Part shown: positions 25,471 to 35,000 of the stretch, in pieces
How positions within the stretch are numbered: the first letter of the stretch is position 1
How the letters are laid out: each line of letters opens with the position of its first letter
Source: Natronolimnobius sp. AArcel1
GTDB taxonomy: Archaea > Halobacteriota > Halobacteria > Halobacteriales > Natrialbaceae
Direction: 5' to 3'
DNA length: 64,000 nt
NCBI RefSeq assembly: GCF_011043775.1
Contig: NZ_JAAKXY010000001.1
Coordinates: forward strand, 287,617 to 351,616
Position numbers and translations under genes: made by a program
Notes under the pieces: model-generated
Seen by the model: the letters and a program-made list of their open reading frames with translations, nothing else
Database searches by the model: none
What the model was told of the DNA's origin: nothing

Positions 25471-27597
25471 TTACGCGAGCGTCTCGCCGAGTGCCTCGAG
25501 TGCGGCTTCCTTGACGGCGTCGCGTTCGCCGGGGAGGAACTCGAGGTGGCCGTCTTCGCCGCCGACAACGTGGCTGCCGGCTTCAGGAACGCGGTCAGCA
25601 ACAGCGTCGCCGAGGTCGCGGACGTTCAGCGAGTCAGTTGCGCGGACGTGCAGTTCGTCGTCACCGACACCGAGGGTGACGGCCGACTCGTCTTGCTGGC
25701 GGTGCAGTTCATCGAGCAAGAGCGTCGTCGTCGGGAAGTTGTACCGGTGCGTGAACGCGCCGGTGTCGAGGACGGCGACCGAAACGCCGTCAACGGACTC
25801 CGTCGTCATGTTCTCGCGGGCCGTCTCGAGTTCGGTCTCGAGTTTTGCGCGGAACTGCTCGGAGACGTGGGCTGCGAGGTCGCCGTCAGCACCGCCGTCG
25901 AACAGCAGGTCTGCGACGAGTTCGCGTTTGTCCTTGTAGGACTGGTAGTACGCCTCGAGTGCGACGGCTTCGCGCCGGTCACTGAGTGCGGTCTCGTCGT
26001 AGCCAGCCTCAGTTGCGAGGTCGACGTAGGTCGCGGGTGCGTTCTCCCAGTAGCTGACCGCAGGGAGGTGTGCGAGGTCGTCGCGAACGTCGTCGTTGAT
26101 GTGGGCAGCGACGTTTGCGCCGAGTGCCGTCGAGGTCACGTCGGAGACGTCAGCGCCCGCAAGCGATGGGGCAGCGGCGACGGAGACGGCGTCGACGATT
26201 GCCTCGTCGGCGTGACTGTCGTCGATGACTATCGACTCGGCGTCGTAAATCGAGAGCAGGTCGTAGCCGTCAACCGACTCCTCGGTCGAGCCGGCGTCGA
26301 CGAGGACGACGAGCGGCAGTTGCTCGCCGTGGCGGTCGCGCGCCTCGAGCATGGAGGTCACGTCGTCGGTTGCGGTGTCCATGCCGTAGACACGCCCGTC
26401 GAGTGGACGGCGCTCGAAGTAGTGATACTGTGCGTCTTCGCGGGTGTGTTTCTCACGGATCAGCGGGAGCACGGCGCGTTCGATGGCGGCACCGGCGACG
26501 TAGCCGTCGGCGGTCGCGGCGTGGCGAACGACGACGGGACGTGCTTCCATGACTGCGCGGCGGATTGCCGTTGCAGCGCCGACGAGTTCGTCCTCGACGG
26601 CAGCGACGGCGTCGTGGTCTGCAAGGAGCGAGACCTCGGTCGGTCGGGCTTCCGCTTCGATTGCGCTCTCGAGGCGGTCGACGACGGTGTCGCGGTCATC
26701 GTCCTCGAGAATGTCGAGCGATTCGGTTTCAATCTGCAGGTCGCCGTTGTGGCGTTCGACCTCGCCCTCGAGGGCGACGATGTCGTCGAGTTCGACGTCG
26801 GGGTAGGCACGAACGCCGGCTTCCTCGAACGCAGCACATTCGACGGTGCCGGACTCATCGCGCAGCTCGAAGACGGTTGGGCCGCTGGTCTGGCGGATAC
26901 TGGTAATTTCGCCCTCGAGGCGGACGATGCTGCCGACCTGGTTGTCGATTGCATCGACAGTCGTTCGGTTGAGTGCGGGTTCGTCCGCAGTGGTGTCGTC
27001 GGCGTCGGTTGCGTCGTCCGCTGGCGGGGTGGACGCAGCAGGCGATTCAGCAGCGACGGAGCCGCCCGAGCCGCCAGATGACGGATCGGCGGCAGCCTGC
27101 AGGTCGCCCGCATCAGCGTCAGCGCCAGCGTCAGTGTCGGCGCTGGCGTCGGTTTCGGTTGATGTGTCAGCGGTCTCGTCGGTGTCCGTTTCCGGCTCGC
27201 TCTCGTCGCTCTCGAGTTCGTCCGGGAGCAGTTCCTCACTACCAGTATCGACGAGTTTGCCGCGGAATTCGCGTTCGCGCTGGCGGATCGACCAGCCGAG
27301 GTCGATATTCCCGTTGTCGCGGACGTCGAGAACCTGGACGAACACATCGTCCCCGGGTTCCCAATCGAGACTTTCGAGTCGTTGGTCGAGTTCGCTTCGG
27401 TGCAACAGGCCAGTGACGTGATCGCCGATATCGACGAACACGCCGAAGTCGGCGTAGCCGTCAACGGTGCCCCGGTAGTACCGTCCGGGGGAGAGTTGCG
27501 AGGCGGACGAGCCGGTAAACTCGAAGACGGCGTCCTCCTCGTGGCTCTCGCAAATCTTCCCGTCGACAGCGGTGCCGCAGATGATACAGTTACCCAT
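25471..27597 (-). CDS. S1/OB-fold DHH-type (RecJ-like) protein
   Basis: A 708-residue multi-domain nucleic-acid protein. It starts with a small zinc knuckle (C4, C7, C16, H19), then an S1 RNA-binding domain (GRYYRGTVDGYADFGVFVDI ... GLLHRSELD), a long Asp/Ala/Thr-rich linker (about 120-200), an OB fold (LEGEITSIRQTSGPTVFELR), and a DHH/RecJ-like region including VVRHAATADGYVAGAAIERA, LVVLVDAGSTEESVDGYDL, and a DHHA1-like end. This is the archaeal RecJ-like set that includes the GAN and aRNase J partner families; exact activity cannot be set because the canonical DHH triad is only partly visible. A RecJ-like nuclease or a structural relative is likely. Confidence 0.8.
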   Translation of the reverse strand: MGNCIICGTAVDGKICESHEEDAVFEFTGSSASQLSPGRYYRGTVDGYADFGVFVDIGDHVTGLLHRSELDQRLESLDWEPGDDVFVQVLDVRDNGNIDLGWSIRQREREFRGKLVDTGSEELLPDELESDESEPETDTDETADTSTETDASADTDAGADADAGDLQAAADPSSGGSGGSVAAESPAASTPPADDATDADDTTADEPALNRTTVDAIDNQVGSIVRLEGEITSIRQTSGPTVFELRDESGTVECAAFEEAGVRAYPDVELDDIVALEGEVERHNGDLQIETESLDILEDDDRDTVVDRLESAIEAEARPTEVSLLADHDAVAAVEDELVGAATAIRRAVMEARPVVVRHAATADGYVAGAAIERAVLPLIREKHTREDAQYHYFERRPLDGRVYGMDTATDDVTSMLEARDRHGEQLPLVVLVDAGSTEESVDGYDLLSIYDAESIVIDDSHADEAIVDAVSVAAAPSLAGADVSDVTSTALGANVAAHINDDVRDDLAHLPAVSYWENAPATYVDLATEAGYDETALSDRREAVALEAYYQSYKDKRELVADLLFDGGADGDLAAHVSEQFRAKLETELETARENMTTESVDGVSVAVLDTGAFTHRYNFPTTTLLLDELHRQQDESAVTLGVGDDELHVRATDSLNVRDLGDAVADRVPEAGSHVVGGEDGHLEFLPGERDAVKEAALEALGETLA

Positions 27598-27680
27598 CTA
27601 CTCGGTTCAAGCAGGTTCGCCCTAAAACGGTTGTCGAAATGTCTTCGCGCCGCAGCGACGAACTAAATCGGTCTGATCGG

Positions 27681-27944
27681 TTACTCGAACGCCGGTGATT
27701 CCGCCTCAAGTGCCTCAATATCGTCTGCGAGTTTGCGGACCTGTTCGGGAAACAGCGACACCTGAATCTCGTTGCCCTCCTCGTCTTCGAAGACGAGCTT
27801 CGCGCGTTTGTCACCGAACTCGCGCGCTTCAGCATCCTCGACATCGAACAGTTTGACCGTTGCCGACTTGTTCTTCGGGCCGACGTTTTTGATCGATCCA
27901 TCGTTCAACTCGACCATGAAATCCTCGAGGGTCAGTGCAAGCAT
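27681..27944 (-). CDS. Small conserved haloarchaeal hypothetical
   Basis: An 87-residue protein, [20 protein letters not shown], with alternating beta strands ([40 protein letters not shown]) and a C-terminal helix [16 protein letters not shown]. It looks like a small beta-barrel with a helix, perhaps a ligand or nucleic-acid binding domain, but no family is recognised. It lies 80 bases after the RecJ-like gene stop is considered on the same strand, so it is transcribed towards that gene and may share its message. A second Met at residue 9 could be the start. Confidence 0.65.
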   Translation of the reverse strand: MLALTLEDFMVELNDGSIKNVGPKNKSATVKLFDVEDAEAREFGDKRAKLVFEDEEGNEIQVSLFPEQVRKLADDIEALEAESPAFE

Positions 27945-28048
27945 ACGCTCTCGTATGGCCTCCGGGTAAAAAACGTCGTGGCATTCGATCCCTCACTATT
28001 CCGGCCACATTACCTCCCCGAAAATCGACAGTGTAGCCGCAGCCACCT

Positions 28049-28056
28049 ACTTTTAA
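28049..28056 (+). promoter_or_regulatory. TATA box for the metal-dependent hydrolase gene
   Basis: The sequence ACTTTTAA occurs about 30 bases before the ATG at 28086, fitting an archaeal TATA element and a short or absent leader. It supports the downstream start rather than the longer frame from 27978. Confidence 0.45.
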
Positions 28057-28085
28057 GGCCATTTCGCGTCAATCGAACACACGCT

Positions 28086-28790
28086 ATGGAGCTTACCTGG
28101 CATGGCCACTCGACGTGGCACGTCACCGTTGGGGAGACTGACCTGTTGATCGACCCGTTCTTCGACAACCCGAAGACCGACCTCGAGCCGTCGGACCTCG
28201 AGACGCCCGATTACGTCCTGTTGACACACGGCCACGCCGACCACATCGCCCACGCCGAGGCATTTTCGGACGCGACGCTGGTCGCGACGCCGGAACTCGT
28301 CTCGTACTGCGAGGCGGAGTTCGGCTTCGAGGACGCCGTCGGCGGGATGGGCATGAATCTCGGCGGCACCGTTGAGTGTGGCGACGCGACGGTCACGATG
28401 GTCCGTGCTGACCACACGAACGGCATTATGACCGAAAACGACCAGAGCGCCGGCATGCCAGCCGGGTTCGTCATCGCCGACGGCGAGCCGACCGCCGCAG
28501 ACTCGACGACGCTGTACAACGCCGGCGACACCGCCCTGCACTCGGAGATGCGCGACGTCATCGGCGACTATCTCGAGCCTGACGCCGCTATCGTCCCGAT
28601 TGGCGATCACTTCACCATGGGACCGGAACAGGCCGGCGTCGCCGTCGACTGGACCGGCGCAGCCCATGCGTTCCCACAACACTACGATACGTTCCCGCCG
28701 ATCGAACAGGATCCCGCAGACTTCGAAGCCGCCGTCAGCGACGCCGACGTCCACATTCTCGAGGCCGACGAGCCGTTTAGCCTCGAGTAA
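28086..28790 (+). CDS. UPF0173-type metal-dependent hydrolase
   Basis: A 234-residue metallo-beta-lactamase-fold protein. It begins [20 protein letters not shown] and contains the metal motif [14 protein letters not shown] (HxHxDH) near residue 47, a Gly-rich substrate loop [10 protein letters not shown], a second metal ligand region RADHTNGI, then [13 protein letters not shown] (the Asp of metal ligand 4), and a final [12 protein letters not shown] motif with the last His. This pattern is that of the UPF0173 / YtkL hydrolases, conserved in archaea but of unassigned substrate. It is divergent from the small conserved gene upstream. Confidence 0.88.
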   Translation: MELTWHGHSTWHVTVGETDLLIDPFFDNPKTDLEPSDLETPDYVLLTHGHADHIAHAEAFSDATLVATPELVSYCEAEFGFEDAVGGMGMNLGGTVECGDATVTMVRADHTNGIMTENDQSAGMPAGFVIADGEPTAADSTTLYNAGDTALHSEMRDVIGDYLEPDAAIVPIGDHFTMGPEQAGVAVDWTGAAHAFPQHYDTFPPIEQDPADFEAAVSDADVHILEADEPFSLE

Positions 28791-28969
28791 CGCATCGTCC
28801 GCTGCGCTCTCGAGTAACTGCGTCGCTTGCTCCGCCCGTGAGGCGGGCACTGCTCATCGCTGGCCCGCCATTCATCCCTCGTTTTCCTCAGAATCGAATT
28901 CTTGCTCGACAGACCGTCCTGCGAGCGAGAACAACGTTTAGGAGTCTCGCTGTGGACGGTCGGAGTGCA

Positions 28970-29365
28970 ATGGCGAAACAGGTCACCACAGTCTCCGAGG
29001 AGGGCTACAGCGCGACAAACGACATCCGCGAGTTCGAGACGACGATCGATGCCAACGGCGAGGACGCACCCGATACACTCGAGAGCCTGCTCGCGGCCTA
29101 TGGCTCCTGTTACGTTCCCGCACTCCGCGTCGGGAGCAAACAACGCGGTGTTGATGACGTTGGGCGGATCGAAATCGACGTTACTGGCGATCTCAATGAT
29201 GACGACAAACTCGAGTCGATTCACTTTGAGATCGGACTCGAGGCGACCGTTGACGACGAGCAGGCAGCCGATATTCTCGAGCGGGCGAACGAACTCTGTA
29301 AGGTACACGATGCACTCAAAGCCGATCTGCACGCCGAGATGACGCTCGAGGGTGACGCGTTCTGA
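28970..29365 (+). CDS. OsmC-family protein
   Basis: A 131-residue protein starting MAKQVTTVSEEGYSATNDIR. The OsmC fold is seen in the central helix TLESLLAAYGSCYVPALRVG, where Cys (of SCYV) corresponds to the first peroxidatic Cys of OsmC/Ohr proteins, and the second half FEIGLEATVDDEQAADILER with NELCKVHDALKADL, in which Cys is the second conserved Cys. OsmC/Ohr proteins reduce organic hydroperoxides. The gene starts at the ATG of 28970; upstream lies a TTTAGG-like element. Its nearest neighbours are not oxidative-stress genes. Confidence 0.85.
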   Translation: MAKQVTTVSEEGYSATNDIREFETTIDANGEDAPDTLESLLAAYGSCYVPALRVGSKQRGVDDVGRIEIDVTGDLNDDDKLESIHFEIGLEATVDDEQAADILERANELCKVHDALKADLHAEMTLEGDAF

Positions 29366-29404
29366 TCGTACAGGACTGCGGTGCAGTGACTGGGAGTGGC
29401 TGCG

Positions 29405-29425
29405 CGAAGAGAGAGAGAGAGAGAA
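29405..29425. repeat. GA dinucleotide run
   Basis: A short purine run of about seven GA units follows the OsmC stop. Its length would be prone to slippage; it has no coding significance here. Confidence 0.6.
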
Positions 29426-29429
29426 ACGA

Positions 29430-29590
29430 AAGTGGGTGGAATCCCAACACCGAGTAGGTGGGGTGGGTGAGGTGGTGGGATGACACTCAGCGGAACGCGG
29501 GCCGGGGGAGGCCCCATCGTCCGCTGCACTTGAATCATCAGCCGGGATGATAATAGCCATACTGCCAAATCATATTGGCATCCGGCGTCG
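29430..29590. ncRNA. Candidate structured RNA with three tandem hairpins
   Basis: The space between osmC and the carbonic anhydrase gene (29366-29659, no ORF) folds into three consecutive stems. Stem 1 pairs 29442-29451 with 29471-29480 (one mismatch). Stem 2 pairs 29489-29494 with 29520-29525 and encloses GGGCC/GGCCC at 29499-29503 and 29510-29514. Stem 3 pairs 29542-29548 with 29580-29585 and encloses GCCAA/TTGGC at 29564-29568 and 29575-29579. It matches no RNA I recognise (not tRNA, RNase P or SRP RNA). It could be an independent small RNA or a long 5' element of the next gene; strand is undetermined. Confidence 0.35.
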
Positions 29591-29659
29591 ACCTGTACGG
29601 AAACCACCCGTCATATAGCGGGGCGAACCTTCTTTGGGCCATCGCACACAACCCGACGT

Positions 29660-30178
29660 ATGTTACGATCGTTTGAGGGCACGTCGCCACAGATCGCCGA
29701 TTCTGCAACCGTCGATGAAACCGCCGTCGTCATCGGCGACGTTATCGTCGAATCCGACGCGAGTATCTGGCCCAACGCGACAATTCGAGGCGATCACGGC
29801 CGTATTGTGATCGGCGAGCGTGCGAATGTGCAGGACAACGCCGTTCTCCACGAACAAACGACACTCGAGGCCGCAACAACGGTCGGCCACAGCGCACTCG
29901 TCCACGATGCAACGGTTTGCGAAGGCGGGTTAGTTGGGATGAACGCGACCGTACTCGACGGCGCAACTGTTGGCGAGAGAGCCGTCGTCGCCGCCGGCAG
30001 CGTCGTCACCGAGGGGATGACGATCCCACCCGAAACACTCGTCGCGGGCGCACCAGCCGAGGTGAAAACGACGCTCGAGGACCCCCATCTCGAGGCAACG
30101 GCTGATCGCTACGTGGAATTAGCGACTCGACACGCAGAAACAAGCGAGCGACTTGCTGGCGGCGACGAGAACCCGTAG
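29660..30178 (+). CDS. Gamma-class carbonic anhydrase family protein
   Basis: A 172-residue left-handed beta-helix protein with about seven hexapeptide turns ([VIL]GxNA-like repeats: VIGDVIVESDASIWPNATIR, GDHGRIVIGERANVQDNAVL, GGLVGMNATVLDGATV, ERAVVAAGSVVTEG). The metal-ligand histidines are in NAVLHE and VGHSALVHDA, as in Cam/CamH-type enzymes and related YrdA/PaaY proteins. It could hydrate carbon dioxide using Zn or Fe, or be a thioesterase-like relative. The acidic proton-shuttle loop of Cam is absent, so CamH/YrdA type is more likely. It starts close to the structured element upstream. Confidence 0.88.
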   Translation: MLRSFEGTSPQIADSATVDETAVVIGDVIVESDASIWPNATIRGDHGRIVIGERANVQDNAVLHEQTTLEAATTVGHSALVHDATVCEGGLVGMNATVLDGATVGERAVVAAGSVVTEGMTIPPETLVAGAPAEVKTTLEDPHLEATADRYVELATRHAETSERLAGGDENP

Positions 30179-30182
30179 TCCG

Positions 30183-30842
30183 TCACCAGTGGCAATGGCC
30201 GACATCGGCAACATTCATATCGGGTTGCAGTTGAGACGTCGACTCGAGTGTCAGCCCACGGAACGTTGTTCCCAGATTAATCGACCACGATTCCTCGAGT
30301 GAGTCGAAGTCGCCGAAATCGATCTCAAGCGTGTAGCGACCGTACTGCTGCCACGAATCAGGAATGGTTTCGCTCTCGCCGACGGGTAGCTCGAGGCGGT
30401 CGTCACGAATCGTCTCCGTGTCGTCGTCGCCAGGTGGCTGGTACGTGACCCTGATCGCAGCGTCGATAGCCTCGCCGGTTCGATTTCTGAGTGGAAGGTC
30501 GCCTTCATCCTGTCTCGGGATGGATTCCCCGAGGACGAGCGTGGTCGTCTCGCCATCCGTGTCGATGTGGGGTTCGAAGTACTGCCCGGACACGTGGATG
30601 TAGGTTGTGTCTGGCCCCATCACCTCTTGCAGTCTGAGGTCGCCATCCGTTTGGTACTGGCCGTCCTCGAGAGCGGTCTCGACTTCCGAAGCAACGGGGC
30701 CGGGGAGATTGCCGCCAAGAATAATGGACAGTTCGCATTCGTCATATTCGGTTACGTCATCGCGAGCTGTCGGCGTCGAACACCCCGCAACCGCACTCGC
30801 TGTGGCCGCGCTGACCGATGCGAGAACCGCACGTCTGTTCAT
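30183..30842 (-). CDS. Tat-exported lipoprotein of unknown function
   Basis: A 219-residue protein with a twin-arginine lipoprotein signal, MNRRAVLASVSAATASAVAG followed by C. The mature part begins with CELSIILGGNLPGPV and is mostly beta strand, including TYIHVSGQYFEPHIDTDGET, LPVGESETIPDSWQQYGRYT and LEIDFGDFDSLEESWSINLG, suggesting an immunoglobulin-like extracellular domain. Function unknown. The stop is four bases from the end of the convergent carbonic anhydrase gene. The ATG at 30840-30842 is chosen since the upstream Met would spoil the signal. Confidence 0.75.
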   Translation of the reverse strand: MNRRAVLASVSAATASAVAGCSTPTARDDVTEYDECELSIILGGNLPGPVASEVETALEDGQYQTDGDLRLQEVMGPDTTYIHVSGQYFEPHIDTDGETTTLVLGESIPRQDEGDLPLRNRTGEAIDAAIRVTYQPPGDDDTETIRDDRLELPVGESETIPDSWQQYGRYTLEIDFGDFDSLEESWSINLGTTFRGLTLESTSQLQPDMNVADVGHCHW

Positions 30843-30944
30843 ACAACGTGCATACTGTGCTGACATATATGTTTTCTCACGTCAGAACCGCCAGTGGCGT
30901 CGGGGAGGGAAACGCTGATACACACACCGTCCGAATCCGGGAGT

Positions 30945-31427
30945 ATGAGCGACAGCAACTGGACGGACCGGATCGTCGGTGCACGAATGAGCGTCGACCA
31001 GGAGTTTTCCTCACGGATCGCCCAGTCGGAGCTCTCGAGTCAGCAGTGGAGTCTGGTGATGACGGCGACGGAACTCGAGATAGAGAACCCCGACGATCCC
31101 GAGAACGCCCGAATGGTTGCGAACACGGACAAGGTGGATCAGATCATGCCCGAACTCGAGAACATCGAGTCAGGGATGGGCGCGATGGGTGGCGGTGGTG
31201 CTGGCGGCGCAGGGTCCGGTTCCGGCTCCTCGGGCGGCCTCGTTGACTCGATCAAGGGTGCACTCGGGCTGGGTGGTGGCGGCAGTGGCGTCGACGACGC
31301 CAAACGTGATGCGGCTGAACAGCTCACAACAGAATACGCCGACGAGCTACAAACACAGATTGAGTCGAACGGCCAGTGGGACTCGATCTGTGAGGCCGCC
31401 GCGAGTGAGACCAGCGACGAACGCTGA
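30945..31427 (+). CDS. DUF5799-type haloarchaeal protein
   Basis: A 160-residue protein. The first 75 residues (MSDSNWTDRIVGARMSVDQE, SQQWSLVMTATELEIEN, ARMVANTDKVDQIMPELENI) match the conserved part of DUF5799, a family restricted to haloarchaea. A Gly/Ser-rich low-complexity linker follows (GGGGAGGAGSGSGSSGG), then GLVDSIKGALGLGGGGSGVD, then a final helix AAEQLTTEYADELQTQIESN. The family function is not known. The ATG at 30945 is used; the longer frame from 30894 adds a non-homologous leader. It converges with a small gene two bases away. Confidence 0.8.
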   Translation: MSDSNWTDRIVGARMSVDQEFSSRIAQSELSSQQWSLVMTATELEIENPDDPENARMVANTDKVDQIMPELENIESGMGAMGGGGAGGAGSGSGSSGGLVDSIKGALGLGGGGSGVDDAKRDAAEQLTTEYADELQTQIESNGQWDSICEAAASETSDER

Positions 31428-31429
31428 TC

Positions 31430-31573
31430 TCAGTCACCCGCGTGAAAGAGCGTCAACTCGCTCGTCTCGTAGATATTGATCAGTTCGGTCACCAGTTCGT
31501 CGTACGATTCATCCTCAATTCGGAGGCCGTCTAACCGTTCAACCGTCTCTTCCTCGAGTTCAATCTGTGGCAT
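31430..31573 (-). CDS. 47-residue protein resembling an antitoxin or DUF7557
   Basis: A 47-residue protein, MPQIELEEETVERLDGLRIE then DESYDELVTELINIYETSEL and TLFHAGD. The pattern of an N-terminal beta strand with hydrophobic-alternating residues and two helices is that of ribbon-helix-helix or DUF7557-type small proteins: ELEEETVERLDGLRxxDESYDELVTEL is typical. It is too short for many gene finders. No toxin gene lies next to it, so an antitoxin role is only a guess. It converges with the DUF5799 gene (stop codons two bases apart). Confidence 0.65.
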   Translation of the reverse strand: MPQIELEEETVERLDGLRIEDESYDELVTELINIYETSELTLFHAGD

Positions 31574-31636
31574 GGCTCGAGTTGACATTGGACGGCGAGC
31601 AGCAAAAACGTCGTGGGAAAACCAGACTAACAGGCG

Positions 31637-31664
31637 CTGAAACTCAGTCTGAGTCGAGTTTCAG
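31637..31664. promoter_or_regulatory. Perfect 9-bp inverted repeat, possible operator
   Basis: CTGAAACTC (31637-31645) is exactly reverse-complemented at 31656-31664, around a 10-base spacer. It sits in the space between two divergent genes, about 20 bases before a TATA-like CATCTTTA of the downstream gene. Position and perfect symmetry suggest a repressor or activator site, possibly for the 47-residue protein itself. Confidence 0.4.
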
Positions 31665-31717
31665 GGTATCCGTCGAAAGCCACAGCATCTTTACGGACGC
31701 TTCCCGACCATACGGAT

Positions 31718-32008
31718 ATGTCCGACGACGTAGAGACGATTACGTTCTCGATTGAAGCCGACGACGAGACGACTGACGACGTGACCATCCCGGCCGGCCT
31801 CGTCGACCTCGTTGCCGAAGGTGACCAGACCGCTGCCGAAACTGTCGGCGACCTCACACTTCTATCGTTCGCCAGCCGTGCCCACCACATCGTTCACCAC
31901 GGCCACGACGCCGACGAGGACCTCGAGGAACAGGAAGCACGCATCATGGACCTGTTCGAAGAACGGTTCGGCGTGACCTTCGGCGAAGCAACCGGCCACC
32001 AGCACTAA
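31718..32008 (+). CDS. Small conserved acidic haloarchaeal protein
   Basis: A 96-residue soluble protein, MSDDVETITFSIEADDETTD, with a helix IPAGLVDLVAEGDQTAAETV, a middle strand region LLSFASRAHHIVHHGHDADE that contains four His residues, and a C-terminal helix EARIMDLFEERFGVTFGEAT. A His-rich centre hints at metal binding, but I know no characterised relative. It matches the size and content of a haloarchaea-only family of unknown function. A TATA-like CATCTTTA lies about 30 bases before the ATG. Confidence 0.7.
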   Translation: MSDDVETITFSIEADDETTDDVTIPAGLVDLVAEGDQTAAETVGDLTLLSFASRAHHIVHHGHDADEDLEEQEARIMDLFEERFGVTFGEATGHQH

Positions 32009-32097
32009 TCCGTTTTAGGCATCGCTGCCTGCTGAACGCATAAGCGGTCCACTGATTTTGACCAGAAATTGATCCACCGTTTCAACGGTGACTGCGG

Positions 32098-35000
32098 CTA
32101 CATAAGCGCCGCTACCGTCTCGTTTTCGTCACCTGCAGGTTCGTCGGTGGTCTCTGCCCCCTCACCTGCCTGCTCGTCGGTCTCGTCCGAACCGGCAGTG
32201 TCAGCATCGCCGTCCGCGTCGTCAGCGTCGTCATCTGCGGGCGGGCCGTCGTCCGCAGGTGGCGTCTCTTCTTCCCCACCGTTCGTTGCGCCCGGATCGG
32301 TCTCGGTGTCGCCCTGCTCAGTGTCGTCGTCCTGTTCGTCCTCGTCAGTCACTGGTGGTTCATCGTCCGCCGTCGTATCGTCATCCGGTTCCGCAGTTTC
32401 TTCATCATCCTCGAACTCCGGTACATCTGGGTCGGCAAGGCCTTCGACCGTCGCCGTACCAGCGTCGTCTTCGGTCGCAATCTCGTGTTCAGACTCACCT
32501 TCTATCGCTTCAGAGGTGAACTCGACTGTCTCAGTCTCGCCGCCCTCGAGTTCCAGTTCCGTCTCATCGACGAGATCGCCGTCGACGCTGTAGGTGACGG
32601 TCTGGGTGCCCTCGAGGTCACCGACGTTCGTGATGTCTGCCTGGACAGTGACCTCGTCGCCGACGGAAGCGACTGGGTCAGCGAACACCGGTCCAACCGT
32701 GAACTCGGCAGCCTCACCGGCTTCCTCGATCGTCACCGGCACCTCGTCGCTGTCGTCTTCGCTCGCGACGACTGCGGTGTACTCGTCTGGCTCGATCTCG
32801 TCAGTGTCAGCGGTCAGCGTCACCGACTCAGTCTCGTCGCCCTCAAGTTCGACCGTCTGTGAGTCCACTTCGAGGTCGAGTTCGGCGAGCGAGAGCGTCA
32901 CGTTCTGCTCGCCGGCGTCGTCACCGACGTTCTCGATGTCGGCATCGACCTCGAGTGGCTCACCCTGCTCGACGGGCGAGTTCGTCTCGGTGATCGAGAC
33001 GCTGTAGTTAGCGGGGTCGTCGGGGTCGATCTCGCCCGCTGGCTCGGTTTCAGCGGTAAGCACCTCATCGTAGTCGTGGGTCGACATATCTACTTCCCAG
33101 ACGAGTCGCTCATCGTCGCTTTCGGGCGTCCAGAGGGCCATGAACTCGTGTTCACCGGGCTCGAGTTCGCCGACTGGGTCGTCTTCGGTCGTGCCCTCGA
33201 CGTACTCACTGATGACCGCGAGCATCGCGTCGTTCGGGTTGTCGTAGCCGAACGTGACCTCAATGCCGTCGTCATCCTCGAGTGGCTCGGTTTCTTCGAC
33301 GCCAATGTCGGGCTGTTCTGGCCGGATCTCCTCGAGACAGGTCTCAGAATCCGGGTGTGGGTGGTCGATACCAGCAAACGGGATCGCTTCGTCCGAACTG
33401 ATGCCCGTGATCGCAGTGCCGAAGTCGCCGTAGTCGTTGACGCCGACGGTCACTTCGTCGTCGCCAGTTTCTGTCACGCCGTCGTCCGCGTCGATGTCGA
33501 AGACGACTGTTCCGATAAACGGCGCTTCGATGTCGTCACCGACTGTGACGAAGTCCTCGATGATCGTGTTACCGAAGCCTGCAGAGTCGTAGAATCCGGT
33601 GCTAGCGGCGATCTGGTCGCCGTCCTCGAAGTTACCGGAGACTTCGGCTCGCGTGCAGTCAATGAACTCGACCATGAACGTCGGATCGACCGTGTACTCG
33701 AGCGACTCCGCAGCCAGCGTCTCACCCTCGTCCGTCGACTCGAGGGCGACATCGACCGTCGCGTTGTCCGTGAGTGGCTGGTCGAGGTCGACCGTTTCGT
33801 TATCGAGTCCGGTATCGGGCGCGAACGGCTCGGTCTCGACCAGTTCCGTCTCGTCAGCCGTCGCCGTCAGCACGTACTCGACCGAGGCGTTGGATTCTTG
33901 GACTGTCAACGTCTGTCCGTCACCGGTCTGGTCGGTCACATTGAGTTCCGCATCGTCATCTGGGTCTTCAGGATCGTCGGGATCGGTAACATCCTCGAGC
34001 GTGTACGTAATCGTCTCACTCGCCAGTGTCTCGTCGTCGTCGCTGGCGCGTACGGACACGTTGATTGTCGTCTCGTCCTCGAGTGCTGGCTCGAGGTCAA
34101 CCTCGAGATCGCTCACTGATTCGTCTGCGTCGAACGTCTCGCTGTCGACGCGCTCGCCGTCGTACTCGGCCGCGACGGTGTAGGATTCGCTCGCGTTCGC
34201 CTCGTCGACGAGGAGCGTCTCGCCGTCACCGGTCTGGTCGCTCACCGAGAGCGTTGCCTCCGGGTCTGGGTCCGGCTCAGGATCTGGCTCTTCCTCGTCC
34301 GCAATCGTCACGAACGCGCCGTCGAGAACCGGGCCACCGCTTGCGGTGACGTATGGCTCGTCGTCTGCGCCGTCGCTCTCGACGTACTGGAACGTCTGAT
34401 CGTCGGTCGTGTTGTGATGGACGACCGCGACAAGCGGCTGGCTCTCCTCGAGTGGTTCATCCAGTTCTATCTCGAGGTCTTCGTGGTCGCCGCTCTCGAG
34501 GTAGTCGGAGACGCCGATGACCGCGTCAGGGTCCACATCGGTTGCAACTCCATCGTAGACCGCGACAAAGCCGCCCTCCGAGAGGTCGACGTTGTCGACG
34601 ACGACACTCTCACCATCGGACTCCTGATCAGTGAACGAAATCGAGGCCGTTCCCTCGAGTTCGTCGATTTCTTCGATCTGCTGGCTGATCTCGATTTGGA
34701 CGTGTTGGATGATCTGCGTAACGTCGTCAGTGTCCTCGCCGACGGCGTACGCCGTTGCATCGGCTGCCGTATCTTGGGTGAGGATCTGCAGCTGCGTGAT
34801 GCTGATCTGCTGGTACTGGATCGCACGAGCAGTCTCCTCGCAGGCGGCCTGGGCCGCCGTCTGGATCTGCGTGACTGACGCCTCCTGGTGCTGGATGAGC
34901 GCCCCGCTCGAGGCACCGTGGGCGAGCGTCTGGATCTGTGTGATGTCGACGACCTGCGTCTGGGTGACTGCACCCTGACCAGCGCCGAATGCAGCGGCCT

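Noticed and set aside
25546-27081. Plus-strand frame of 511 codons
   Set aside because: It lies opposite the S1/OB/DHH gene and has a biased, motif-free translation.
33076-34119. Plus-strand frame of 347 codons
   Set aside because: Antisense of the giant repeat protein; composition follows the repeat bias.
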